Below, piece after piece: positions 51,890-63,475 of a DNA stretch of 64,000 nucleotides. The DNA comes from Phymorhynchus buccinoides. Lineage: Eukaryota > Mollusca > Gastropoda > Neogastropoda > Raphitomidae. The stretch's first letter is position 1. Each line of letters starts with the position of its first letter. The position numbers and the translations under genes were made by a program. The DNA lies in contig CM065704.1 of the NCBI GenBank assembly GCA_017654935.2, positions 26,063,672 through 26,127,671 on the forward strand, in the 5' to 3' direction. The notes under the pieces were generated by a model. It was not told the DNA's origin and did not search any database. It saw only the letters and a program-made list of their open reading frames with translations.

Positions 51890-53236
51890 AGATATCTGAT
51901 GTCTTTTCTAGGTTTGTACCGATTTTGACCTCTAACCCTGGTTGTTGTACATTACCCATTGAACATCAGATACCATTGACATCTGAAACTCCTGTTTTTC
52001 GAAAACAGTACCCATTGCCGTTTTCTTCGCAGGGAACCATCAAGGAGGAGGTGTGTTCAATGTTGAATATGAAAGTCATTGAGCCGTCACAGTCTCCATA
52101 TTCTGCTCCAGTGGTCCTGGTTAAGAAACCAGATGGTTCCTACCCGTTTCTGTTGTGATTATCGTGAGCTTAACAAGGTTACTTGTGCAGACGCGGAGCC
52201 CATTCCTGATACAGATGATTTATTCATCAGATTGTCCAGGTCGAATTATTTCACCAAGATTGATTTGACAAAAGGATACTGGCAGATTCCAGTCTACGAC
52301 GCGGACCGTCACAAAACCGCATTTCAGACTCCGCTGGGTCTCTTTCAGTGGGTCCGGATGCCGTTTGGACTCGTCACAGCTCCGGCAACATTTGCGCGGA
52401 TGATGAGAGCGTTGCAGTTGGGACAGCATGCTGTGTCATTCTTTGATGACATCATGATTCATTCTTTTGGATGGCAGGATCATCTTTGTGATGTTTGTGA
52501 TGTGTTGACCAAGTTACAATGTGCAGGTTTGACGGCCAGACCAACAAAGATTTTTGCCGGTTTTCGGGAACTTGTGTTCCTAGTACATAAAGTTGGAAGT
52601 GGAGTGTTTCGTCCTGAGGAGAAGAAGATTCATAAGATCTTGCGCATTCCCACTCCTTCAACTAAAAGACAAGTTAGAGCATTGTTGGGTGTGGTTGGAT
52701 ATTACAGACGTTATATCCGTGATTTTGCCACACTTACCGCACCTATCACCGACTTGTTGTCGGGAGCGAGTAAGAAGAAGTTTGTGTGGTCTGCTTTGTG
52801 TCAGACTGCCCTGGAAGAACTTCAGCGTCGGTTGTCCAGTAGTCCAATACTACTGATTGCGGATTTGGACAAACCATTTGTTGTTCGTTGTGACGCAAGT
52901 TCTGTTGGTGTGGGTGGTGTGTTGTTGCAGGATCATGATGATGTGTTACATCCTGTTACATTTGTTTCGAGAAAGTTGTTGCCTCGAGAGACCAGATACA
53001 GCACAATTGAGCGAGAGTGTTTGGCGATAGTTTGGGTGATTACCAAACTGGGTCGATATCTGTGGGGACGATCTTTTGTGTTGCAGACTGACCACAGACC
53101 TTTAGTGTATTTGTGCTCTTCGGCGTTCAAGAACTCCAGGATCATGAGGTGGTCCTTGGCGCTGCAAGAGTACAACTTCGTTGTGAAGTCAATCTCTGGC
53201 ACAGAAAATGTTATCGCAGATTTTCTCAGTCGTTAA
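51872..53236 (+). pseudogene. RT-RNase H region of the Gmr1-type element
   Basis: Starts with EISDVFSRFVPIL, then the RT: PSQSPYSAPVVLVKKPDGS, DYRELNKVT, TKIDLTKGYWQIPV, FGLVTAPATFARMM and the catalytic box as SFFDDIMIHS (52445), with F in place of the usual Y. RNase H follows: RCDASSVGVGG (about 52890), STIERECLAIVW, LQTDHRPLVYL, ending NVIADFLSR and TAA at 53234. One extra base near 52148 breaks the frame. Otherwise the region reads through for about 385 codons, so the element is relatively young or was only lightly damaged. Confidence 0.88.
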
Positions 53237-53837
53237 CTAAGACTTGAGATGAAAGCTGATTTTGGGAGAATGTCACATTTTGATGATATTTTGTGTGTGG
53301 ACTAAACTTAGTTGATGATTGAATCACCTAAAGTATTGCTGATATTATGGTTGTGCGTGTTCATATCACGTCGGATTAGTTGATTGAAAAAGTTAAGATG
53401 AACTTCTTGTGACGCATACGTTTTTCGATTTGTTATGTCCTTTGATATATGTCTATGTTGGGTATGACTGTGTTCATGACTTAAATTACTTCGTTAATTA
53501 GTTGGCTTGTGTGAATATTTCACATGTTTACATTGAATATTGGCATGGATAATTTAAATCAAAACGTTTGTATCATTATATGAATGATACTATGATGACT
53601 TTTTTTGTTTGTGCTGTATTAAGTCATACTAAATTGTTATTTAGTTGACTGAATATTTGAAAATATTGGGAAATTGGTTTTTTTTTTAGGCGTGCTTAGT
53701 TAAGAAATTGACATCTATGGATTTGCCTTTTATTGGTATGTTATTTTTTATGCCTTGCCTGACAGACCTTTCCTAATGTTCCCAGTTGCTATATTTAAAG
53801 ATCGCAAGCGTTCTTTTTTTTTTTTTGGGGGGGGTAC

Positions 53838-54183
53838 TGTCAGGAAAGGCATAATTCCGAAATTGACGATATAATATGTCACTATTTATTAATGTATAAA
53901 ATTTGGTAAATCATATTATGTTGTAAAACTAAAATGCAAGTTCCCAAATTTTAAAAAGTAACTCCTTGTTCGGAGATATACTTTACCCTTGGTAAAACCA
54001 AGTTTTGTAGAGCTGTTTTCTTTATAACGAACGTGTAGCACGTGAATTTCGTAAACTTATTGGTTTTAGCAAACTCGGCTCGAACTGCTCCACACAGCCA
54101 GCGGCCCAAATAGGAACTGTCTGTTGTGGATAGGCACGAGCTGTGTCTGGCGATGCACAACTTAAGTTATCCAACAAAACGTT
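53838..54183 (+). repeat. Probable 5' part of the 3' LTR of the Gmr1-type element
   Basis: A T run and GGGGGGGGTAC (priming-tract position) are followed by TGTCAGGAAAGGCATAATTC, a plausible TG start. The similarity needed to confirm it (a 5' LTR) lies in or before the gap. The LTR seems to be interrupted by the Tc1-like element and may resume at 55816. Confidence 0.4.
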
Positions 54184-55815
54184 TAGGATCACTTGCAACT
54201 AATTCATAACTTTCCAAATAAGAAGCCAATGCGTTGAATTTTTGGCCAACATTTAATTCTATGCATTTAGTGATAACGATACACAATTGCCTTCAATTTT
54301 CGAGCAATCGTTTGGTCTGTACATTTGATCAAAGTGGGTACGTATCGAAGGATTTGATTTCCCAAAGTCATTGAAATCACAAGACAGGGGTCATTCTGAT
54401 GCTCCCAAAAAGTTCAGTAATGCGTGTATCCGCCATGGCTGTTCTGGCACTCGACGCAGCGAGTCCTCATGGAGTTGACCAGGGTGGTGAAGATCCTCTG
54501 TGGAAGCGCCTGCCACTCAGCCTGCAGCATCCTGGTAGAGGTGCTGGGCATCCCTGGGAGGGGGGTGGTTGCTCCTCACTTTGCGATCCAGCTCATCCCA
54601 GAGGTTCTCAAATGGGTTGAGATCGGGACTGCATGCTGGCCCCACTCCATTCTGTTGACTCCAGACTGCTGCAGGAAGTCGTTGACCACCCTTGCCCTGT
54701 GGGTGGCGAGCACGTTGTCATCCTGGTAGACAGCCGGCGGTCCCATCTGCTGCAGTGTAGGCACAGCCAGCGGTCGAAGGATCTCATCCTGGTATGAGGA
54801 GGCCAGTCAGGTTACCCTGTACATGATACAAGGGTGTTCTGTGGTGAAGGCTGAAGGCCCCCCAGACCATTACAGAACCTCCACCAAAGGCCACCTTTTC
54901 TTGGACAGTGGCGTCAATAAAGCGTTCCCCTGGGCGCCTCCAGACCCTCAGTCGGCCGTCGTTGTGGTTCAGGGTGAAGCGTGATTCATCACTGAACAGG
55001 ACCTGGGACCATTGCTGAGTTGTGTCCACCTCACGTGACGTCTGCAGAAGGCGCGTGCGTGCTGCCCCTATGGGCTGGAGTTAAGCGTGGCCGTACAGCT
55101 GACTGGGTCGACGAGAACGGTAGGTTAACAGTCCCATGAAGGCGTATTGTTCCGTATGGTCTGCTGGCTGATGTTGATGTTAGTAGCCACCCTTCAGCTG
55201 CCTTCGAATGATGCTGGAAGAGGCTGTTCTTGTCTGCAGGGCTTGTCGTTTCAATGAGACGATCTTCACGTGGAGTTGTCTTCTTCGGTTCGACCAGATC
55301 TGCGTCTTTCATGGACCCTCCCAGTGGCTGTGAAGCGTTGAATCACGTCTGACAATGACCGAGATGGACACCTGAAGTCGCCTGGTCCACTTCTCGCTTG
55401 GGAACACCATCTTGGAACCATGCAACAGCTCGATCCCCTATCCAACTCGCTCAATTTTCGTCGTGGAGGCATTGTCAAATCAGGCCTAATACTTGTGGTA
55501 TGTCTTCTTATAAAGCCAAGCAAGAGACAGCATCTCACACATAAACAGCAGTGCTTGCACGTGCATAATGGTTTTTCCATCTGGCTTGTGCAATGTGTTC
55601 ATGCAGAACGATCCAAAACAAGGTCCTTTTTCGCAAGTTTCCGCTTTTTCTTTTGCTGCCAAGCTCAGTAATAGAGAATCACGTGCAATGTTTCCACTAA
55701 CACAACATCGCCCACTTACAGCTGAACAAGAATTCATAACAATTTGGCTTGACTGAGAAAAAAATAACAGGAGCGAACGGAGTTTATTGCGCACCTGTTT
55801 TATCACAGTGATCCT
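54184..55815 (-). mobile_element. Tc1-like DNA transposon
   Basis: Surrounds the transposase remnant at 54414-55472. TAGGATCACTTG (54184) and AGTGATCCTTCA (55807) share an inverted AGGATCACT core, giving a unit of about 1.63 kb, typical for Tc1-type elements. The inverted ends are short and partly diverged, so the borders are tentative. Confidence 0.6.
54414..55472 (-). pseudogene. Tc1-like transposase, frameshifted
   Basis: About 1.06 kb on the minus strand, near the usual length of about 340 residues. N-terminus MPPRRKLSELDRG; helix-turn-helix region broken by frameshifts near 55300 and 55430; then the catalytic core: first Asp in QVLFSDESRFTLNHNDGR, GGGSVMVWGAFS, second Asp in VYQDDNVLATHRARVVNDFL, and after another frameshift DLNPFENLWDELDRKVRS with the Glu. 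It ends near GGYTHY and TGA at 54414. Inactive, cut-and-paste DDE family. Confidence 0.88.
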
Positions 55816-56794
55816 TCACTTTTTGTGAGGAGTTACATGCTTACTGCTCCCTTTTTGTGAGTAGTCGTTTTTTCAACCTGGGTTTTTTGGTCAATTCCGG
55901 GTAAAGTAAATTTTGGGTTGTTGTTTTCTAAATGCGCTAGGATTTAAAGAAGTTTACTTATTTCAAAGTTATATTTCATTCATAAAGTTTAAATTGCTGT
56001 TTCTAAATTTATAAGGGTTTTCAAAATTGTAGGTTTTTTTATTTACATTTGGGTAACTCATTATGGTGTCTTAAAAATTGTATAATCTTTTTGAGAGACA
56101 CTGTCTCACAGTGCACGGCACTGTGTGCTGGTGTGTTTGTCTAAATTCTTCTTCTAAGTTTTGTAAAGGCCAGTACATGGTTAAACACACTCGCACCGAA
56201 ACTAATCACGGCAAATTCTGTCCGCGAAGCTATTTCAAGTAGGGCTAGAATGTTGACAGCCTTTTCAGTTCCCTTGCAGGCTGTGTGGCCCAGTCCCCCC
56301 TGTAACCCCTTCCTGTTGGGTGGACCTTCGACCTGTGGAGCCGGAGAGAGGAAGGGAGACCAGCCTCGCGCTTCTGAGGGAGCCGCTGGTTGAGTGTTGG
56401 TGCCAAGGGCACCAACGGACTTGTAAACGTTTGGGTGGAGAACGTTTGGGGAGGAGGTGCAACCAAGTTTGTGACCTCGGTGGAGAAGACGGTGCTTCGC
56501 GGAGACAGATAAGTTTTTTAGTTGGTGTCACGAGGAACGGTGTGTTTGTAAAAATTATCCTGTCAGTGCCTGTCCCAAGACGAACATTTTTTTTACTCAT
56601 ACAAAGGGACCAAAGTTGTTCTTGTTTAGTTTAAGAATAAAGGGGTGATAATCGGAAATTTGTGTTAGTGTGTTAAAGTCCAAGTTAAACTCTGGTTAAG
56701 AACGCGCGTGGATGAGAGAGAGACAAAGTGTGTGAGAGTTTGTTGCCAGTTTCTTAAACCTAATAATGCGTTCGCATTTACACACGGGACCTCA
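55816..56794. other. Unassigned, possibly the rest of the Gmr1-type LTR
   Basis: CACTTTTTGTGAGGAGT and CCCTTTTTGTGAGTAGT are near-duplicates (55817, 55850). A GC-rich stretch at 56270-56530 is followed by a polyadenylation signal, AATAAA (56634). This layout fits the U3-R-U5 of a long LTR but I cannot prove it. No host gene. Confidence 0.35.
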
Positions 56795-57003
56795 GTTTTA
56801 TAAGTCTCATCCGAAGGACTTTTTTCCCCAAACTGACGTCAGGTACCCATTTACACCTAGTACCTGGGTGGAGTGAGGAACATAGGAGTAAAGTGCCTTT
56901 CCCACGGACACACCACTGTGGCCCCAGCTGGATTCGAACCCACACTCACAAACTTGATGGATTACGAGCCAGCGACTCTTACCAACTGCGCCACAGCAGC
57001 TCC
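56795..57003 (-). mobile_element. tRNA-derived SINE with two conserved cores, minus strand
   Basis: On the minus strand: A box TGGCGCAGTTGG (56982-56993) and B box GGTTCGAATCC (56930-56940 region), then GTGGGAAAGGCACTTTACTC, CTCACTCCACCCAGG and AAATGGGTACCTGACG. A second core, CTTCGGATGAGACTTATAAA followed by GAGGTCCCGTGT, resembles the core of the SINEs at 2110 and 35958. The two SINE types differ in head and tail but share this core. Confidence 0.85.
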
Positions 57004-58190
57004 CAGTAATTGTGGTGAACGCTTTCAACGTAGGCCTACTGATGGCTTGGTTTTTGTCATGCTGTAGCACGAGCTCATCTTCAAAAACAACTTTTTAAGT
57101 CTTGTGAAGGTGTCTGAAGCTCACTACCCCCCCCCCCCCCCCCTAAGCCGTTTTTGTTTTTGTTCCCCCCCCCCCACCCACCTAGGTGTGCGACTGGGTA
57201 CTTATCGGAATAGCCAGGGGAAAAAGTCCGTCGTGCAACATCCTCTATTTGTCTAGACATTATAATTAATTGTTGTTTTTTGTTTTTCCTGCGCTGCATA
57301 AAATGATTCCTTTGAATCCCAGTACATGTCAGGTCGTGTGTGCCAGTGGGATGGATGACACGAATTCACATAGCACGCATCCTGTGCCGTATTATTTAGT
57401 ATTAATGGTCTGAATGAAGACCGGTGAGTGCGGGGCATGATAAACATCCCCCAACTTGAAGAAGAATAAAGATCGTTTTACTCACGCTAGATAGCACTGC
57501 GCGGGCGGTAGACGCCATTGTGATTCGAGGACAAGTGAATTTTCCCAAATAACACCAACCTTAATAATACAGGCCTACAGGACATCTACTCTAGTGGGGT
57601 GTTCTATGTTGCAGAATTAACCAGAATTATGCACTTCGTGCAAGAAGCACAATACTTTGGTATATTGTTCTTTACAATGTTATATAATTGATTTCAGATT
57701 TGAAGCCACTTCAAAATAGTTTTTTTATTTTGAGAAATAAATAAAAAAAGATGAGCCAAAACTGCAGACGATTTTCTAGCTCGAGGTGCCCGCAGTGAAT
57801 ATTATCAGCAAAATGAATGTAAGCTAAAATTATTTTATAATGCTAAAGCGTTGGACAATGATATATCGTGTATGAAAATACATATGTTGATCCAAAAATT
57901 TGCGGGCCTTATTTTGTTTCCTTAATTTTCCTTGATTTTGTAGACCCGCAGCGGGAAAATCAAAATGGCGGCTTCCAATCCCGTGTCTGTAATTTGCCAG
58001 TGAAAACTTCGTCTTTAGATGTGATTTATTAGCCTAGGAAGAAAGATAAAATAGAACAAACTAAACCTTTTGTGTTCGTTAATTAACCTGATCATTATGA
58101 CTTCCTCTCAAGCGCCTACTTTGTTTGACAATGTGGCGTCGCCATCTTGTCGCGTGTACACACAAACACACTAGATTAAATTCTTTCCAC
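57004..58190. other. No gene; C-rich run and retroposon-like pieces
   Basis: C runs lie at 57127-57142 and 57166-57178. CTTGAAGAAGAATAAAG (57455) could be a retroposon tail. GCGTGTGCCAGTGGGATGG-like sequence near 57340 is unassigned. Two short CATTTTGA/AAAATGGCGGC stretches occur near 57960. No supported exon. Confidence 0.35.
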
Positions 58191-61100
58191 TATTTAGGCC
58201 ATGGGCCCACCAAGTTGTCAGTACCATCTGGGTGGCAAAGGATGAGTGGTGGCAATTAATTTGTCCCACCCCAGTAATGAAGAAAATAGGTGGTAAGCAT
58301 TTCAGATGAGTAGCTTATTGTCTTTTTTTTTAGGGTACCCTATTTTGGCATGAATCGCTATATTGAAAGTACTGGAACCGGCCATTATCATACCATTTTA
58401 TCTTTTATTTCTGAAAAAGTGTAACAAAATGCATGACATATTAATTCTATTAGTGCATTGAATCAGTAAATAAACTCTAATTGTAACAGTCAGCCAGGGA
58501 AAAGAACCATGTGTGGATTATGGCACGTGTGTCAGTTCAAGAAGACCAATTCGTTTGTGGCTGGACAGGCTTCAACATTCTGACCCGACTTGGCAGGACA
58601 GTGAGTGAAGACAACATTGGCTACCTGCCTACCATCAATGCTCCAGCAACTCAGTTGTCAATGGTACATGAAGTTCTCAACCAGTCACTCTCCATCATGC
58701 AGTCCTGGGGTCTGTCAACGATTGTCTGCGTATTGACCAGGCTTTGTACGCAAAAGTTGTAGAGATCACCTGGAAACACCCTGACAAATTTCAGAACACA
58801 ATCATCCTGAGGCTTGGAGTGTTCCACACAATCTGCACACTGCTGTCCACCATTGGAAAACGCTTCCAAGATGCTGGACTGAGGGATCTCTGTGTTGAGT
58901 CTGGCCTGATAGCAGAAGGCTCTGTGGCGGGTGTGATGGATGGCAGAAGGTACAACCGCGCAGTGCGCCTTCACAAGCTGGTGTACGAGGCTCTCCTCCG
59001 ACTGGCATGGAAAGGCTTCCTTACCTGGATGGAAACCACACACCCAAGTGACCTGGTATACCTGGATGAAACACATCAGATCACAAATGATCTCTGCAAA
59101 GATGAGGCTTCCCTGAACCAAGTGCTCAAGAACAAGGCTTGTGCTGGCATCATGGCCCTGTTTGACATCTACCTGCAGTTTCTCAGAAGTGGTAATGATG
59201 GTCTCTCAGCCTTCTGGATGTCCTATTTGGACATGGTGGAGATTCTCCTGGGCCTGATCCGGGCATCACGTGAGGGGGACTGGCACCTTCACCTGGCATC
59301 TGTTCGTGCAATGATGCCTTGGTGTTTCACGTATGACAGGCTCAATTATGCACGATACCTGCCGTACTACTATGCACAGATGTCACAGCTCCCCATCACA
59401 CATCCAGATGTGTACAGTGAATTCATGCATGGTGGGTTCTCTGTTCAGCTTGGCCCGACAAACCCCTTTGGAAGAATCCCAGTTGATCAAGCCATCGAAG
59501 AAACTGTAAACAGAGACACACAGACACCTGGAGGAACAAAGGGATTCAGCTTGAAAGCAGGAGCCGTTGCCAAGTACTACCTCACCGCAGAGTATAGAGC
59601 TGAGTATCTCAGAGCATTGAGAGCCATGACAGACCAGGGCAGTTCAAAACTGTCCCACAGAGACACACACGTGCCTAGAATCAAGAAAGATGAGAGGGAT
59701 GTTCTATCTGTTATGGACCTCCTTGAAAACAGCTGGGTCAACCCAATGTCTCCTGAGGAGCAGGACCTACTGGGCCTATCCACTGGCACCATTGCAACTC
59801 CTGATGTCACGAAATATCTTCTGGAGGCACATCAGTCAGGTGAAAGTCGGTACCAGAGTTTCAAGCAGACACGACTGGATGGAGACCCACCAACAGTTAA
59901 ATTCCATGACACAATGAAGAAGATGAACCTGAAGACATTCTCAAGTGTTGGCGAAAAGAATGTTCATGGTAAGAAGGTGCAAGATGTTGTGAAGGCAGAC
60001 CGAAAACTGTTTGGGCAAATGCTTTTGGTGTCTGAGAAAAGAAAACTACATGAGGGATGTTCTGAGTCACCCGTTGGGACCTCTTCCATGGTCCCTTGCC
60101 AACATCGACAGCTCCCTGCGCAAACCAACAAATCTGCCCTTGCCGTTGAGTTGGAAAAAAGTGTCTCCTGTGCTGAGGACATCCCAAGACCATCAGCCTG
60201 CCTCATTGACGGCATGAACCTGGTGCATAGAATGAACGGAAACAACAAGACTTTTGCACAGCTGGCCGAGTCTGCCCTTCACCAGGTACTGAATGAAAGT
60301 GCCCACAGCCAACGGATTGATGTGGTATTTGACGTCTATCATAAGACATCAATCAAAGATGCAGAGAGATACAAAAGGGGAGCTGCCACCAGCACAATAC
60401 TGTACAAGAACCTTTCAGGAGACCACAACATCCAGCAGTGGAGAAAGTTCTTGTGCAGTCCAGGAAACAAAAGCAGCCTCATCAAATTCTTTGTGGAGCA
60501 ATGGAAACAGCCAGATCACAGAAAGAAACTGAATGGAAAGACAATGTACGTCACATGCGAGGAAACCTGCTTCCGAATGACAGACGGTGCCTGTGTGGAG
60601 GTGTCAGAGCTGTTATGAACTCAAGAAGAAGCTGACACGCGCCTGCTGCTCCATGCCTTGCATGCTGCTAGGTCTGGCTCAAAAGCTGTAGTCATCACAG
60701 CTGAGGATACTGATGTCATGGTTCTCTACTTAGGCCTCCACAAGGACATTTCCTGCCACATTTATCAGAAGGGTGGCACACAGAACCGCACACGATTCGT
60801 GGACATCACCAAGCGAGGGAGGGCACTAGGAGACAGCATCTGCAACAGCTTGATAGGGCTGCATGCCTTTACAGGCTGTGACAGTGTCAGTGCCTTTGCT
60901 GGTCGTGGGAAGCTAGGCGCTCTGAAGCTGCTGAAGAAGGACACCTCCTTCCAGGAGACTTTCTGCCAACTAGGCCAGTCATGGGATGTTTCCGAGGAAC
61001 TGTTTGAGAAGGTCCAGCAGTTCACCTGTCACATGTATACAGCAGGTAGCAGCACAACAGAAGTGAATGAACTGCGCTACCAGCTATTCTGTGCCAAACG

Positions 61101-62071
61101 TGGGGAAGTTGAGTCCAGTCAACTTCCTCCATGCACAGAATGCCTGTTCATGCACGTCCTTCGAGCCAACTACCAGGCTGCAATTTGGAGGTGCTCCCTG
61201 CAGAGTCAGCCTGCTGTACCAGATCCCACAGAGAGTGGATGGATCAATGATGGAGGTGGCCAGCTAGCCATACACTGGATGCGCACACAGCCTGCACCAG
61301 AGGTGGTCTTGGAACTTCTTGCCTGCAAGTGTACACGCTCTTGTGTGTTGCCCAACTGCTCCTGCTTTGCCATTGGGCTACACTGCACAGATCTCTGCAA
61401 ACTTCAAACCTGCAGCAACCAGAAGCAAGATGATGATCCTCAGTTTCGGCTTGCAGACTCAGACAGTGACAGTGATAACATGTCTGACGATGAACTTTGA
61501 AAGTTGCTACTTGGCCCTGTCTGCTAATTGCGCTGTAGCAAGCATGCATAACTCTTTGATGAACTGAAATGTGTGAATTACACCTGTATTATTTTTGGAC
61601 AATGTTCCAATGAATCCCTTCTATCATCAAAACAAAAACACTTGGATGCAAATGGAACATATCTGAAATAATATGTTTAAGATGGTCGCTAAAATGATTT
61701 GAACCTTTTAAATCTGGCAAGAATTGCCTTATGCAATGGTTTTTGTTCTATTTTATGGACACATGATAGTGTTGTTACAGCATTAATGTTCCTGGAACAT
61801 GTTCTGATTGTTATTTACTTCTTATTCATCACTAGGAAACAACATCACCCTGTAATTATGTTAAAGATGTCATAACTCGTAATTGTGTTCGGCAAGTAAG
61901 GGGTAGGGTCATTAAGGGGGTGATAACCTCTACTAAGCTACCACTCTGCAGTGGTTATCACATCAAAACATAAACTACAGACATATAGCTAGTAGAAAAT
62001 AGCAACCAGAACTTGCCCACCCAGATGGTACCGATATGTGAAATTTGGGGTCTGGGACCATGGCCTATATA
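58191..62071 (+). mobile_element. 3.9-kb TIR element with an XPG/FEN1-like nuclease (Academ-like)
   Basis: The left end TATTTAGGCCATGGGCCCA (58191) and GTACCATCTGGGTGG (58221-58235) recur in inverse orientation at the right: CCACCCAGATGGTAC (62017-62031, exact) and TGGGACCATGGCCTATATA (closing 62071). The right end has about 12 extra bases between the two blocks. Between them is one large coding unit. From memory, Academ-superfamily transposons can encode an XPG-type nuclease with a Cys8 motif, which fits; the assignment is inference. No clear target duplication is seen. Confidence 0.6.
58490..61500 (+). pseudogene. Large protein with FEN1/XPG-like nuclease and Cys8 motif
   Basis: The exon starts after acceptor attgtaacag (58489) and reads SAREKNHVWIMARV ... 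GWTGFNILTRLG. A one-base deletion near 58730 shifts the frame at VCV/DQALYAK. It then runs open to TGA at 60616, and beyond that TGA in the same frame to 61500: about 1,000 residues. The C-terminal half carries the acidic series of FEN1/XPG/PIN-type nucleases: CLIDGMNLVH (Asp codon 60208), VVFDVYHK (60331), TQEEADTRLL (60619), ITAEDTDVMV (60694) and TGCDSVSAFAGRGK (60871). Near the end is CKCTRSCVLPNCSCFAIGLH continuing to a total of eight cysteines (61323-61418), then an acidic tail (DSDSDSDNMSDDEL). The long N-terminal region is unassigned and may hold the transposase. Similar uncharacterised proteins are common in marine invertebrate gene sets (from memory). Two lesions make this copy inactive as read. 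Confidence 0.7.
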
Positions 62072-62740
62072 ACGTCAGATCTAAAATAAATATCCATTAA
62101 ACTGTTTTTAAAAGATATTGTGATAACTATAATAACAACACAATTTTTAAAATAATTATACAAAAATACTTACTGGTTGAATTAATTAGATATGTTTTAG
62201 TTCACAAGCAACGCTTTGCAGCCTTGCTACAGTAGGCTAGGAATTAAACATAGGTGCCTGATGGCGTACGCTTTTTATGTACTATCTCAGTTTTAAAGTG
62301 AATTTGCCAGTATTTGCCATTTAAAATGTTAACACGTTTTAATCGCTAACATAAATTAACATTGTGTCAAGTCAAAGTCAAAACTACTTTAGGTGGAATT
62401 ATAGTGTGGTCTCGTACAAGCACAATACAATCAAAGAAACACATTTGCATGCATGAAAAATGGAAACAAAACTAAGGAAAAATGAATGACAAATCATGCT
62501 CCGCAAAAAAACAAAAATTGAACACAGGGTCGATACAAGCGACTATCAAAACATCAAGAACTGCCCTCTTTCCCACCATTTCTATTATCGCATTCATTTG
62601 TTCACCCCCACCCTACCCCCAACCCCCACCCTCTCCAAGTCACCACGAGCTTTCACATATTTTGGGTCCCTCCCGTTCCCAACAGTTCATGCGCCTCCCT
62701 CTTCTCTCTCTCACGCGCAGGCACACACATAGAGATGCAT
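62072..62740. other. No gene; (TCAAG)-type retroposon tail
   Basis: GTGTCAAGTCAAAGTCAAAA at 62364-62383 resembles the tails at 10537 and 19858, here without a long TG tract. The rest is AT-rich, then C-rich at 62600-62640. Confidence 0.4.
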
Positions 62741-62749
62741 GTATGTGCA

Positions 62750-62816
<67 letters not shown>

Positions 62817-63080
62817 CGAGAGAGTTTAAAAAGTTACAACATGTGCACACGTATATATATATATACATATATATATATAGAAGAAAGGCCGTGGATGGAA
62901 GAGAAATAGGGGGAAACAAAGAAAGAAGAACAATAACTAAAGAAGGGAGAGAGAGAGAGACAGAGACAGGGAGAGAAAGAGAGACAGAGAGAGAGAGAGA
63001 CAGTGGGAGATTCTTAAAAGGTTAGTCAGTTTATTAATTACTAAATTATCAATACAAATTTACACATGTATGCATGCACA

Positions 63081-63116
<36 letters not shown>

Positions 63117-63203
63117 GGGGGTGTAAGCTTTTATGTAAGTTAATATATCTGATCTCTCTCTCTCTCTCTCTCTCCACCACACACACACACACACACACAC
63201 ACA

Positions 63204-63237
<34 letters not shown>

Positions 63238-63302
63238 CACTTGGGGGCAAAGGCCTATCTAAATAAATCATTCTATATCTCTGCGTCTCTCTCTTTGTCT
63301 GC

Positions 63303-63345
<43 letters not shown>

Positions 63346-63443
63346 CACACACACACACTCTCTGACTGTGGGGGGGGGGGGGGGGGGGAGAGGCCTACAT
63401 AAATAAATCATTCTATATCTCTCCGTCTCTATCTTTGTCTGCA

Positions 63444-63475
<32 letters not shown>

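Larger units (their letters stand above)
50257..54183 (+). mobile_element. Gmr1-type Ty3/gypsy element (integrase before RT)
   Basis: Pol is continuous from the gap to 53236 in the order integrase, GPY/F-like module, spacer, RT, RNase H. In ordinary Ty3/gypsy, integrase is last, as in the 14-25 kb elements here. Gmr1-like Ty3/gypsy elements, described from deuterostomes, are known for this Ty1/copia-like order. A non-coding tail of about 600 bases then leads to a G-rich tract and a probable 3' LTR start at 53838. The right end is uncertain because a Tc1-like element interrupts the region. Confidence 0.8.

Noticed and set aside
58744..60618. The 624-codon frame as a complete host gene
   Set aside because: The same frame continues past one TGA into required nuclease motifs, the upstream part is frameshifted, and inverted repeats enclose the unit. 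A decayed transposon gene fits better.
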